A stretch of DNA of 64,000 bases. Origin: Bradyrhizobium macuxiense. GTDB lineage: Bacteria > Pseudomonadota > Alphaproteobacteria > Rhizobiales > Xanthobacteraceae. The stretch spans positions 248,001 to 312,000 of the forward strand of contig NZ_VITY01000001.1 in assembly GCF_007993935.1 (NCBI RefSeq), given 5' to 3'. The position numbers and the translations under genes were made by a program. The notes beneath the pieces were generated by a model. That model did not search any database, was not told the DNA's origin, and saw only the letters and a program-made list of their open reading frames with translations. Position 1 is the first letter of the stretch; each line of letters opens with the position of its first letter. Positions 1-8,859 of this stretch are shown here, one piece after another.

Positions 1-842
1 GGGTGCCGCCGGTGCCCGGCGATCCCGGCGTGCCGATCGGTGCAGCATGGCTATTCGCGCACATGGCGGGCGCGCCGCGCGGCGCGCCGCTGTCGCACGC
101 ATTCTATTGCGGCCTGCCGCCCTCGAACGCCGACATCGCCGCGGCGCTCGACGCCGACGACATAGCCTCGACGGCGATCGGCAATGTCGCGACATCAGCG
201 GGGCGCGATGCGGTGGCCGATCTGATGGCCAGCATGGTGGCGCAAGGCGGCGTGATCGCAATCTACCATGGCGCGGCCGAGACCGGCCCGCGCGCGCTCG
301 GCCATCGCTCGATCCTCGCCAACCCCTGCGATCCCGCGGTCCGCGAGCGGCTCAACGAGCGCGTCAAGTACCGCGAGGCGATCCGGCCGCTGGCGCCGAT
401 GGCGACGCTCGAGGCGGCGCGCGACTATTTCGAGCTGGAGGACGGCGCCTCCGACGGCGACTACAACGCCTACAACTACATGGTGCTTACGGCGCATTCG
501 AAGCCGGAAGCGCGCGCCAGGATTCCCGCCGTGGTGCACGCCGACGGCACCGGCCGCATCCAGATCGTGCGCGAGGCCGATGATCCCCTCACCTACGCCT
601 ATCTGAAGGCGCTCGGTCGCCATATCGGCGTCGAGATGTCGGTCAACACGTCGTTCAACGTCGCAGGCCCGATCGCGCAGACGCCGGCGCAGGCGATGGA
701 CACGCTGCGCCGTTCCAAGGGGCTCGATGCCGTGGTGCTGGTCGCCGACGACGGCACCGCCTATGCCGCCTGGCATGGCGGTGAGCGCGACAGCGGACGG
801 TTTACCGGATGGTATGCGGCGTGGAAGCAGGCGCGCGGCTGA
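1..842 (+). CDS. Carbamoyltransferase, NodU/CmcH family (C-terminal part, 5' end outside window)
   Basis: About 279 residues remain, open from the left edge to TGA at 840-842. Members of this family transfer a carbamoyl group from carbamoyl phosphate onto a hydroxyl of a sugar, antibiotic or Nod factor. The retained part is the C-terminal domain: the signature GPRALGHRSILANP is followed by NERVKYREAIRPLAP and later by VNTSFNVAGPIAQTP, all typical of NodU, CmcH and TobZ-type enzymes. The N-terminal Kae1-like domain lies outside, since full-length members run to roughly 550-600 residues. The 3' end overlaps the convergent EamA gene by 41 bp. The family is clear; the substrate cannot be told from this fragment, and a role in nodulation is not implied. 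Confidence 0.88.
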   Translation, partial: VPPVPGDPGVPIGAAWLFAHMAGAPRGAPLSHAFYCGLPPSNADIAAALDADDIASTAIGNVATSAGRDAVADLMASMVAQGGVIAIYHGAAETGPRALGHRSILANPCDPAVRERLNERVKYREAIRPLAPMATLEAARDYFELEDGASDGDYNAYNYMVLTAHSKPEARARIPAVVHADGTGRIQIVREADDPLTYAYLKALGRHIGVEMSVNTSFNVAGPIAQTPAQAMDTLRRSKGLDAVVLVADDGTAYAAWHGGERDSGRFTGWYAAWKQARG

Positions 843-1737
843 ACCAGCCCAGCACGCGCCCGTCGATCAGCAGCAGCGCGCTTGATATCACCAGCGCGCC
901 GATGATCTCGCGCGGCGCGATCGGCTCGCCGAGGACAAGGTAGCCGAGCAGCATCGCGGTGACCGGAATCAGCAACGTCACCAGCATCACATTGGTCGCG
1001 CCGGAGCGCTGCAGGATCTGGAAGAACACGATATAGGCCAGCGCCGTCGACAGTGCCGCCAGCCCGAGCACGGCGAGCCACGTGGTCGGATGCGGCATCG
1101 GCAGCAGCCAGGGACGGTCGGTTAGGGCTGCGATCGGCGCCATCATCACGGCCGATGTCATCATCTGGAACGTCGCCGTGCCCAAGGGCGGCACGCGCTG
1201 CGGCAGCCGCCGCCCGACCAGCGCCGCGACGCCATAGCTGAACGCACCCGCGAGGCACAGCAGGATGCCGATGCCCTGGCGGCTCTCGAAGCCGAGCGCA
1301 TCGCCATGCAGGATCGCGACCCCGATCAGCCCGACCACCACGCCCGCGACACGGCGCGCCTGCAACTTCTCCTCGCCGGCCGCTGCCATGATGATCACCG
1401 CGAACAGCGGCGTCGTTGCGTTGAGGATCGAGGCCAGCCCGCTCGGAATATAGGTCTGCCCGAACACGATCAGCGAGAACGGCAGCACGTTATTGAACAG
1501 CCCCATCGCGAAGAACGGCGCCCAGGCGGAGGCGCCGCGCGGCCACTCGATCTTCGCGGCGCGCAGCAGCGGCAGCAGGATGATGGTGCCGAGCACCACG
1601 CGCAGCAGCACCAGGGTCAGCGGCGGCAATTCGCGCAGGATCACGCCGTTGAAGAAGAACGAGCCGCCCCAGAGCACCGACAGCAGGCCAAGCAGGCCCC
1701 AGTCGCGGCGATCGATCCTGTTATCGGTGGAAGGCAT
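802..1737 (-). CDS. DMT-superfamily transporter, EamA family
   Basis: The 311-residue protein reads as two repeats of five hydrophobic segments, the EamA (DUF6) architecture of ten-helix inner-membrane exporters or permeases. Typical signatures are WGGSFFFNGVILRELPPLTLVLLR near residues 23-46 and LGEPIAPREIIGALVI near the end. Substrates in this family range from amino acids to metabolites and cannot be predicted from sequence. It is the last gene of a minus-strand run starting with mrcA, 84 bp after the dehydrogenase-like gene, and its tail overlaps the convergent carbamoyltransferase gene. The ATG at 1737 begins MPSTDNRIDRRDWGLLG, a short charged lead before the first helix. Confidence 0.9.
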   Translation of the reverse strand: MPSTDNRIDRRDWGLLGLLSVLWGGSFFFNGVILRELPPLTLVLLRVVLGTIILLPLLRAAKIEWPRGASAWAPFFAMGLFNNVLPFSLIVFGQTYIPSGLASILNATTPLFAVIIMAAAGEEKLQARRVAGVVVGLIGVAILHGDALGFESRQGIGILLCLAGAFSYGVAALVGRRLPQRVPPLGTATFQMMTSAVMMAPIAALTDRPWLLPMPHPTTWLAVLGLAALSTALAYIVFFQILQRSGATNVMLVTLLIPVTAMLLGYLVLGEPIAPREIIGALVISSALLLIDGRVLGWFSRAPASTPHTIR

Positions 1738-1821
1738 GTCGGGCTCTCGCCAGCGCTGTCACAGGTGACTAGCGTGGCGCCGCGAATATTCCCACCCGAT
1801 TTCCGTGAATGGCGGCCCTGC

Positions 1822-2691
1822 CTATTTCGGCCGCGACACGATCTCGATCATCTGGCCTTCGTCGCCGTCCGGCGCGTGGGCCTTGGCCTTGTCGTAGGCG
1901 GCAAGCGCGGCGCGGCTCACCGGCACCCCAGGCAACAGCGTTTCGGCCAGCCGCACGGCATATTCCGCATCCTTGTGACGCAGCGCCGCCGTGAACGACG
2001 CGCCGGAGAAATTGCGGTCGATCATTCGCCGCGAGTGCCGGATCACCTGCGGGCTGGCGATCGCGCCGGTTCCCAGCGCCTCGGCGACCAATTGCATGTC
2101 GAGACCCGCCTGCTCGGCGATCGCAACCCCTTCGGCGAGGCTCGCGATCTGCACCGCGCCGATCAAATTGTTGATCAGCTTGAACACGGTGCCGGTGCCG
2201 ACCGCGCCGAAATGGCGGATCGTGCTGCTGATCGGCGTGAGGAACGGTTGCGCGCGTTCGAGATCGGCCGGATCGGCGCCCACCAGCAGCGTCAGCTTGC
2301 CGGCGGCCGCCGCTTCCGGCAGCCCGGTGACGGGACAATCGATGTAGATCAGGCCGCGGCTCTGCAGCTCGCGCGCCATATCGAGCGTGTGCTGGTAGGA
2401 GACCGTGGAGCACTCGATCGCAAGCGTGCCGGCCTTCATCGTGGCCGCAGCGCCGTCCTTGGTCAGCCAGACATCGCGCGACGCCGCATCGTCGGCGACC
2501 ATGGTCACGACCGCATCGGCATCGATCGCGGCATCTTCCGGCGAGGTCGCCCAGATCGCGCCGCGCGCAATCAGATCCTCGGCCTTGGCCTTGCTCCGAT
2601 TCCACACCGCGACCGTGAAGCCGGCGTCGAGGTAGCGGCCAGCCATGCCGTGGCCCATGCGTCCCAATCCGATGAAAGCGACGCGCGGCAT
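1822..2691 (-). CDS. NAD(P)-dependent oxidoreductase, beta-hydroxyacid dehydrogenase family
   Basis: The 289-residue product begins with a Rossmann dinucleotide-binding motif, GLGRMGHGMA near residues 8-17, the hallmark of the 3-hydroxyisobutyrate / tartronate-semialdehyde reductase family. The substrate loop DCPVTGLPEAAAAGKLTLLVG corresponds to the usual DAPVSGG loop, with Asp, Leu and Pro replacing the usual glycines. The catalytic lysine is probably in FKLINNLIGA. The gene starts 3 bp after the prfB stop codon, so the two are likely cotranscribed, although no functional link is known. The substrate is uncertain; succinic semialdehyde or glyoxylate-type reduction are alternatives. Reaction: reversible NAD(P)-linked oxidation of a beta-hydroxy acid in the cytoplasm. 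Confidence 0.88.
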   Translation of the reverse strand: MPRVAFIGLGRMGHGMAGRYLDAGFTVAVWNRSKAKAEDLIARGAIWATSPEDAAIDADAVVTMVADDAASRDVWLTKDGAAATMKAGTLAIECSTVSYQHTLDMARELQSRGLIYIDCPVTGLPEAAAAGKLTLLVGADPADLERAQPFLTPISSTIRHFGAVGTGTVFKLINNLIGAVQIASLAEGVAIAEQAGLDMQLVAEALGTGAIASPQVIRHSRRMIDRNFSGASFTAALRHKDAEYAVRLAETLLPGVPVSRAALAAYDKAKAHAPDGDEGQMIEIVSRPK

Positions 2692-2694
2692 GGG

Positions 2695-3826
2695 CTAATC
2701 CACATCCTCGACGGAGCCGGGCCCGGTGCCGAAGGCACGTTGCGCCAAGGTTGCCGCCATGAATTCATCGAGGTCGCCGTCGAGCACCCCCGAGGTGTCG
2801 GAGGTCTGCACGCCGGTGCGCAAATCCTTCACCATCTGATAGGGCTGCAAGACGTAAGAGCGGATCTGGTGACCCCAGCCGATATCGGTCTTGGCGGCCT
2901 GATCGGCAGCCGCCTGCTCCTCGCGCTTCTTCAGCTCGATCTCGTACAGCCGCGCGCGCAGCATGTCCCAGGCCTGCGCCCGGTTCTTGTGCTGGGAGCG
3001 GCCGGCCTGGCAGACCACCGCGATACCGGTCGGAATGTGCGTCAGACGCACCGCCGACTCGGTCTTGTTGACGTGCTGACCGCCGGCGCCACCCGACCGC
3101 ATCGTATCGGTGCGGACATCGGACTCCTTGATCTCGATCTTGATGCTGTCGTCGATCACGGGGAAAATCTGCACCGACGAAAACGAGGTGTGCCGCCGCG
3201 CATTGGAGTCGAACGGCGAGATGCGCACCAGACGGTGCACGCCGGCCTCGGTCTTCAGCCAGCCATAGGCATTGTGGCCGGAGATCTGGATGGTGGCGGA
3301 CTTGATGCCGGCCTCTTCGCCCTGGGACTCCTCGAGGAACTCGATCTTGAAGCCGTGCTTCTCCGCCCAGCGCGTGTACATGCGCAGCAGCATCTGCGCC
3401 CAGTCCTGGCTCTCGGTGCCGCCGGCGCCGGCATGGACCTCGAGATAGGAATCGAACTTGTCGGCCTCGCCCGAGAGCAGCGCTTCCAGCTCGCGCCGGG
3501 CAACCTCCTTCTTGAGGTCCTTCAGCGCCTTCTCGGCCTCGGCGACCACGCCGGCATCGTTCTCGGCCTCGCCGAGCTCGATCATGCCGACCTGATCCTC
3601 GAGCTCGCGCTCGACCTTACCGATGCCCGAGAGCGCGTCCTCCAACGAGGTGCGCTCCTGCATCAGCCGCTGGGCCTTCTGGGGATCGTTCCAGAGATTG
3701 GAATCTTCTGCGAGCTTGTTCAGCTCAGCGAGGCGTGCCGTCGACTGTTCGACGTCAAAGATGCCTCCTCAGCAGCCCGACTGACTGCTTGATCTCTTCA
3801 ACAAGGCGTTCGATTTCCGCGCGCAT
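2695..3826 (-). CDS. prfB: Peptide chain release factor 2, expressed by programmed +1 frameshift
   Basis: RF2 recognises UAA and UGA and triggers peptide release. Reading starts at ATG 3826; 23 codons later an in-frame TGA (3757-3755) follows CTT. Skipping T3757 opens the second frame at GAC and gives about 376 residues ending in TAG at 2695-2697, a normal RF2 length. Two functional motifs are visible: SPF ([11 protein letters not shown]) for stop-codon recognition and GGQ ([11 protein letters not shown]) for hydrolysis. The spliced N-terminal part [16 protein letters not shown] then [15 protein letters not shown] is collinear with the family. It sits between mrcA (206 bp upstream) and the dehydrogenase gene (3 bp downstream). 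Expression should be autoregulated: low RF2 favours shifting. Confidence 0.97.
3754..3769 (-). promoter_or_regulatory. prfB +1 programmed frameshift site
   Basis: On the minus strand the sequence is AGGAGG-CAT-CTT-TGA-C. The internal Shine-Dalgarno-like AGGAGG lies three bases before the CTT slippery codon, and the in-frame UGA stop is followed by C, a weak termination context. This matches the layout of the enterobacterial RF2 site almost exactly. The frame upstream and the frame downstream both encode RF2-like sequence and meet only here. Confidence 0.95.
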
Positions 3827-4031
3827 GGTCTTTCAGGTGTTGGCTAAAAAGGTTCCGGGGGATGTAGCGACCGGCGCGGCAAAGCGCAATCGGCTTGGCC
3901 GTACTATCCCGGCGATTTGCGTTCGTAGGCTGCTGGAGCCGTTTCCCGGATTGCATTGGAACGGGGCTCTAGCGTTTTGTTTTGACGGCTGTTCTTCACG
4001 CGCGCCGGTGTCCGCCTCGTGCGAACACGCC

Positions 4032-6533
4032 CTAGTAAAGTCCCCCGGTTCCCGGCCGCATGAAGAAGCCGCCGTCGGGCTGCCCGCCACTCTGCGACGG
4101 CTGCGGGCCCGGCGCAGGGCCGCGGCCGTCGGCATCGGCGACGCCGATGACCGAGTAATTCTCCGGCGGGGCGGTGCCCGGCTTGAAGGCTTCGAGGATG
4201 GTGTTGCCGCCGTCGCCGGGGCCGGCACGCATGCCGGTCTTGGCGTCGACGCGGATGAGCTTGATCCCGGCCGGGACCTTGAACGGCGTCGGCGGCTTGT
4301 CGGCGAGCGCTAGCTTGAGGAAGTCGCGGGCAATCGGCGCGGCCACGTGACCGCCGGTGGCGGTGCGGCCGAGATTGCGCGGCTTGTCGTAGCCCATGTA
4401 GACGCCGACCGCGAGATCCGGCGAGAAGCCGACGAACCAGACGTCCTTCTCGTCGTTGGTGGTGCCGGTCTTGCCGGCGATCGGCTTGCCGACCTCCTTC
4501 ACCACCGTCGCGGTGCCGCGCTGGACCACACCCTCCATCATCTCGGTGATCTGGTAGGCCGTCATCGGATCGAGCACCTGCTCGCGGCGGTCGACGAGCT
4601 GCGGCTCCGGCTGGCTCTTCCAGCCCCCGGGCGCGTCGCAGCCGCGGCATTCGCGGGTGTCGTGCTTGAAGATGGTATGGCCGTAGCGGTCCTGGATGCG
4701 ATCGATCAGCGTCGGCTTCACCCGGCGGCCGCCATTGGCGAACATCGAATAGGCCGTGACCATGCGCATCACGGTGGTTTCACCGGCGCCCAGCGCATAT
4801 GACAGGTAGTTCGGCAGTTCATCATAGACGCCGAAGCGTTTTGCATACTCGCCGACCAGCGGCATGCCGATGTCCTGCGCGAGGCGCACCGTCACGGTGT
4901 TGAGCGAGCGCTGCAACGCGTTGCGGAGTGTGGTCGGGCCGTAATACTTGCCGGTCGAATAGTTCTCCGGCCGCCACACGCCGGCGCCCTGCCCCTGATC
5001 GATTTCGATCGGCGCGTCGATCACCGTGGTCGACGGCGTATAGCCATTGTCCAGCGCCGACGAATACACGATCGGCTTGAACGACGAGCCGGGCTGCCGG
5101 TAGGCCTGCGTCGCGCGGTTGAACTGGCTCTGGTCGAACGAGAAGCCGCCGACCATCGCGAGCACGCGGCCGGTCCACGGATCCATCGCCACCATGGCGC
5201 CGGAGACCTCGGGCAATTGCCGCAGGCGATACTGGCCTTCGACCGCCGCGCCGTCCTTGGTCACCAGTGGATCGGCATAGATCACGTCACCGGGCTGCAG
5301 CACCTGCGATACCGCGGTCGGCGCCTTGCCCTTGGTCTTGGCCCAGCGCACGCCGTCCATCGTGATGATGCCGGTCTGCCGCTCCTTGCTGACCGCGCCG
5401 CCGAGTTCGCGGCCCGGCTGAAAGCCGATCCGCGCCGACTGATCGCTGGTCTCCAGCACGACCGCCATCCGCCAGGGCGAGATGTCGGAGAGCGATTTGA
5501 CGTCGGCGAGCTTGACGCCCCAGTCGCCGGAAATGTCGAGCTTGTGCAGCGCGCCGCGCCAGCCCTGCGCCTCGTCGTAATTGACGAGACCTGCAACCAT
5601 GGTCTTGCGCGCCATCACCTGGATCTTGGGATCCAGCGTGGTGCGCACCGAGAGGCCGCCCTCGTAGAGTTTCTTCTCGCCGTAGCGCTCGAAAATGTCG
5701 CGGCGGACTTCCTCGGCGAAATATTCGCCGGCGAAGATGTGCGCGCCGTTGGAGCGGCTGGTGACGTTGAGCGGATCCTTGCGCGCCTTGTCGGCGTCGG
5801 CCTGCTTGATCCAGCCGTTCTCCAGCAGGCGGTCGATCACATAGTTGCGGCGCTCGATGGCGCGGTCACGGTTGCGGACCGGATGCAGCGCGGCCGGCGC
5901 CTTCGGCAGCGAGGCGAGATAGGACGCTTCCGCGATCGTCAGCTCATTGACCGATTTGTCGAAATAGACCAGCGACGCCGCCGCGATGCCGTAGGCGCCG
6001 AGCCCGAGATAGATTTCGTTGAGATAGAGTTCGAGGATGCGGTCCTTGGAATAGGCGCGCTCGATGCGCATCGCCAGCAAGGCTTCCTTGATCTTGCGCG
6101 CGAACGAGACCTCGTTGGTCAGCAGGAAGTTCTTGGCGACCTGCTGGGTGATGGTCGAGGCGCCCTGCGGGCGGCGGTTGGAGCCGTAGTTCTGCGCGTA
6201 GAGGATCGCAGCGCGCGCCATGCCCTGGTAGTCGATGCCGCCATGCTCGTAGAAGTTCTTGTCTTCGGCGGCGAGGAACGCGTTGATCACGAGCTTAGGC
6301 ACCGCCTGGATCGGCAGATAGAGCCGGCGTTCCTTGGAATATTCACCGAGCAGCGCGCCGTCGGCGGCGTGCACGCGGGTCATCACCGGAGGTTCGTAGT
6401 CCTGGAGCTGCGAGTAGTCGGGCAGATCCTTGGAGAAATGCCAGATGGCGCCGGCGACGGCGGCGACACCGACCAGGAACACGACGGTTCCAGCGGCGAA
6501 CAGGAAACCCAAAAACCGCACGAGCAGGCGCAT
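4032..6533 (-). CDS. mrcA: Penicillin-binding protein 1A, bifunctional transglycosylase/transpeptidase
   Basis: The 833-residue class A PBP polymerises and cross-links peptidoglycan. An N-terminal signal anchor (residues about 5-30) is followed by the GT51 glycosyltransferase domain with the catalytic glutamate in AAEDKNFYEHGG (Glu90) and GASTITQQVAKNF. An OB-like insertion spans roughly residues 300-430. The transpeptidase carries SSFK (Ser483-Lys486), SLN near 543 and KTGTT at 688. The proline- and glycine-rich tail holds no recognised domain. It opens a minus-strand gene run with prfB next; the amidase AmiC upstream on the same strand acts on the same polymer. Length and motifs are complete, so it is probably active. 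Confidence 0.96.
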   Translation of the reverse strand: MRLLVRFLGFLFAAGTVVFLVGVAAVAGAIWHFSKDLPDYSQLQDYEPPVMTRVHAADGALLGEYSKERRLYLPIQAVPKLVINAFLAAEDKNFYEHGGIDYQGMARAAILYAQNYGSNRRPQGASTITQQVAKNFLLTNEVSFARKIKEALLAMRIERAYSKDRILELYLNEIYLGLGAYGIAAASLVYFDKSVNELTIAEASYLASLPKAPAALHPVRNRDRAIERRNYVIDRLLENGWIKQADADKARKDPLNVTSRSNGAHIFAGEYFAEEVRRDIFERYGEKKLYEGGLSVRTTLDPKIQVMARKTMVAGLVNYDEAQGWRGALHKLDISGDWGVKLADVKSLSDISPWRMAVVLETSDQSARIGFQPGRELGGAVSKERQTGIITMDGVRWAKTKGKAPTAVSQVLQPGDVIYADPLVTKDGAAVEGQYRLRQLPEVSGAMVAMDPWTGRVLAMVGGFSFDQSQFNRATQAYRQPGSSFKPIVYSSALDNGYTPSTTVIDAPIEIDQGQGAGVWRPENYSTGKYYGPTTLRNALQRSLNTVTVRLAQDIGMPLVGEYAKRFGVYDELPNYLSYALGAGETTVMRMVTAYSMFANGGRRVKPTLIDRIQDRYGHTIFKHDTRECRGCDAPGGWKSQPEPQLVDRREQVLDPMTAYQITEMMEGVVQRGTATVVKEVGKPIAGKTGTTNDEKDVWFVGFSPDLAVGVYMGYDKPRNLGRTATGGHVAAPIARDFLKLALADKPPTPFKVPAGIKLIRVDAKTGMRAGPGDGGNTILEAFKPGTAPPENYSVIGVADADGRGPAPGPQPSQSGGQPDGGFFMRPGTGGLY

Positions 6534-6798
6534 TATCGACGTTCCGTTCCTACCCTCCGGCGCTCAGTCGTCAGAAGCGCCCGTCCAAAAGTGCGAAGCC
6601 TCACACAACCAAGCCCTCACACAACGAAGGCTCACAACAAGGCCTGGCCCAGCGAGCTGCCTTGCGCATGCGAATAAACAAGAGCCGCCGGGCAATATGG
6701 TCGATTCTGCGGACCTGCGGTCCATTGTCTATACCGTCGCCGCTGTGGCCAAACTAGGGCTTCCGCGCAACGGGCGCGGGCTTTTCAGACGGCCGATT

Positions 6799-8154
6799 TC
6801 ACTTTGCCGGTCCGGCAGTTGCCAGCCGTTTGGCGAAGAACGTGTCGATCGCCTGGACCATCGATCCGACGGCCTTATTCCGCCAGTTCTCGGACACCAG
6901 ATGCTCGAGGTCGCCCTTGTTGGAGACGTAGCCGATCTCGACCAGCACCGACGGCACGTCGGGCGCCTTCAGCACCCGGAAGCCGGCAGATTTGAGCGGA
7001 TGCTTGTGCATCCGCACCGTGGTCTTCATCTCGTCCATCAGCAGACGGGCGAAGCGGTTGGAGAAGGTCTTGGTTTCGCGTTGCGCGAGGTCGATCAGGA
7101 TGTCGGCGACCTCGGTCGGCTCGTCGGTCAGGTTCACGCCGGCGATGGCGTCGGCCTTGTTCTCCGCTTCCGCCAGCCGTTCGGCCTCGGCGTCGGAGGC
7201 CTTGTCCGACACCGTGTAGATCGTGGCGCCCTGGGCATCGCCCTCGCGGCGCGGCAAGGCATCGGCGTGGATCGAGACAAACAGCGCCGCGGATTGCGAG
7301 CGCGCGATCTTCACCCGGTCGTTGAGCGGAATGAAGGTGTCGTCGGACCGGGTCATGACCACGCGATATTTGCCCGACTTCTCGATCCGGTCGCGCAGCG
7401 CAAGGCCAAAGCCCAGCACCAGGTTCTTCTCGGTCTGCTCGCCGGACTGGGTGCCGTTGTCGATGCCGCCGTGGCCGGGATCGATCACGATCAGCGGGCG
7501 CGCGTCGGTGCTCGCAACCGGCGGCAGCGCCGCGGTGTTGACGGCCGGAATGGTCGCTGTGGTCGATTCGGAAATCCCGGGCTTCAGCTCGGGACGGCTC
7601 TCGGGCGCAAGCGACTGCACGAAGCTGGTGCGATCGACCTGTTCGAAATCCAGCACCAGCCGCGGCGGCTGGCCGTTGGCGGCGTCGAGCACATAGGAAT
7701 TGGCGATCTTCACCGGGCCCGTCATGTCGAACACGATCCGCGAGCCGCCGGGCATCACGAGGCCATAGCGGAACGCCTTCACCAATCCCCGCGCCGCCGA
7801 GCCGGTGCCGGCGGCGAGCTGGAAATTGACCTGCGGGATATCGACCACGACACGGTACGGGTCCGCGAGCGGGAAGGCGCGAAACTCGATCTTGCGGTCG
7901 AGATCGAGGATGAATCGGGTCTGCTTGTCGTCGCCCGCGAGCCTGGCGCCGGACGCGACCGGGAAATTCGGAGCACTGGCGGCCGGGGCAGCGGCGTCCG
8001 GGGCACTGGCGACCGGGGCGCCTGTGGCGGGCGCAGACTGACCGGCCTGCGGTCCTTCGGCCGCGCTCGGGGCGCTGACCAGGGCAAATACCGATGCTGC
8101 AGCGCACAACAGCCCGCATCCCAGAAAAACAAGGTGTTTTGCGCGGTTCTCCAC
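6799..8154 (-). CDS. amiC: N-acetylmuramoyl-L-alanine amidase, AmiC type (AMIN + Amidase_3)
   Basis: The 451-residue exported protein begins with a hydrophobic stretch (HLVFLGCGLLCAAASVFALV) that acts as a signal peptide, followed by an alanine/proline-rich linker. An AMIN-type domain (about residues 60-180, TRFILDLDRKIEFRAFPLADPYRVVVDIP) targets peptidoglycan or the outer-membrane system. The zinc amidase domain starts at IVIDPGHGGIDNGTQ and contains the downstream metal and catalytic residues in FVSIHADALP and SVLVEIGYVSN. The enzyme cleaves the stem peptide from N-acetylmuramic acid during cell separation. It is divergent from rne across a 705-bp intergenic region and 265 bp upstream of mrcA on the same strand. 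Confidence 0.94.
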   Translation of the reverse strand: MENRAKHLVFLGCGLLCAAASVFALVSAPSAAEGPQAGQSAPATGAPVASAPDAAAPAASAPNFPVASGARLAGDDKQTRFILDLDRKIEFRAFPLADPYRVVVDIPQVNFQLAAGTGSAARGLVKAFRYGLVMPGGSRIVFDMTGPVKIANSYVLDAANGQPPRLVLDFEQVDRTSFVQSLAPESRPELKPGISESTTATIPAVNTAALPPVASTDARPLIVIDPGHGGIDNGTQSGEQTEKNLVLGFGLALRDRIEKSGKYRVVMTRSDDTFIPLNDRVKIARSQSAALFVSIHADALPRREGDAQGATIYTVSDKASDAEAERLAEAENKADAIAGVNLTDEPTEVADILIDLAQRETKTFSNRFARLLMDEMKTTVRMHKHPLKSAGFRVLKAPDVPSVLVEIGYVSNKGDLEHLVSENWRNKAVGSMVQAIDTFFAKRLATAGPAK

Positions 8155-8266
8155 CCGATTCGGAGCCTCCCAGCTGCTTCTTACCGCATTAGAACCACAC
8201 GGTTAATCGCACCCTAATGACATCAGGGCGAAAAGAACCGAGTGTTGCGGCGGCGTGACGCTTCCC

Positions 8267-8295
8267 TTGCACGCGACGGGCAATCCACGTATGTA
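8267..8295 (+). promoter_or_regulatory. Candidate sigma-70-type promoter of rne
   Basis: TTGCAC (8267-8272) and TATGTA (8290-8295) are separated by 17 bp in the amiC-rne intergenic region, oriented toward rne. If used, the rne transcript would have a leader of about 555 nt. This is a match by eye only; other start sites nearer the gene are possible. Confidence 0.35.
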
Positions 8296-8683
8296 CGGAG
8301 TGCTGACGGCTAGTACTCCCGGTTGTGTCGCGTTCAGCCTCTTGGTGCAACGGTGGAACCTTCCAAGTCGAAGATCCCGCCGTGTTTTTCCGGTCCCTCC
8401 CCAGCCAGCGCCGCGCGCGGCTGACACGGAGTGGCGGATTCAAGCCCGAGCGGCGTCCGGTCCCAGACACACTCCCTCGCCAGAGGGACGGTTTGAGACA
8501 CGGCGTAACCGATTATCCGGTCCCTCGGGGCCTCGATATGCGATGGCCGGCAGGCGCTTCGGCGCCGGACGGGGCTTTCAGCAAAAGATACGGCGGTCAA
8601 TTTCGCCGCCAACATGTTTAGACGGGCCGACGCTTAATGCGCCAGACTGTATTGCCGACCAGGATCCCCCGAATGATCGCGCT

Positions 8684-8709
8684 GACGCGAGGTGAAAACC
8701 TCGCCCGTC
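8684..8709 (+). promoter_or_regulatory. GAAA-capped hairpin in the rne leader
   Basis: GCGAGGT (8687-8693) pairs perfectly with ACCTCGC (8698-8704) around a GAAA tetraloop. Flanking GAC and GTC extend the stem beyond a two-base CC bulge. The hairpin lies 150 nt before the rne start. RNase E mRNA leaders in enterobacteria contain hairpins that mediate feedback by RNase E on its own message, so an autoregulatory role here is a reasonable inference. The rest of 8155-8859 contains no coding sequence that I can support. Confidence 0.5.
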
Positions 8710-8859
8710 GCATCATCCCGGTGAGTTCCCGTCCGGCGCTGCGCCGCGAGACGCGTTTTGGCCTTCCCCTCACCCCCGAATCAGGTGGACCGTCGCGTCA
8801 CCGGGCGGCGCAGTTTGCGCGCGCCATGATCCGCGCCCGCCGCCGTCAAGAGCTCCAAA

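Noticed and set aside
3..842. nod-gene cluster or symbiosis island
   Set aside because: The carbamoyltransferase resembles NodU, but the family is widespread and no other nod genes or nod boxes are visible nearby.
1306..3792. 828-residue open frame on the plus strand
   Set aside because: It runs antisense through three well-supported minus-strand genes, including prfB; high GC leaves antisense frames open.
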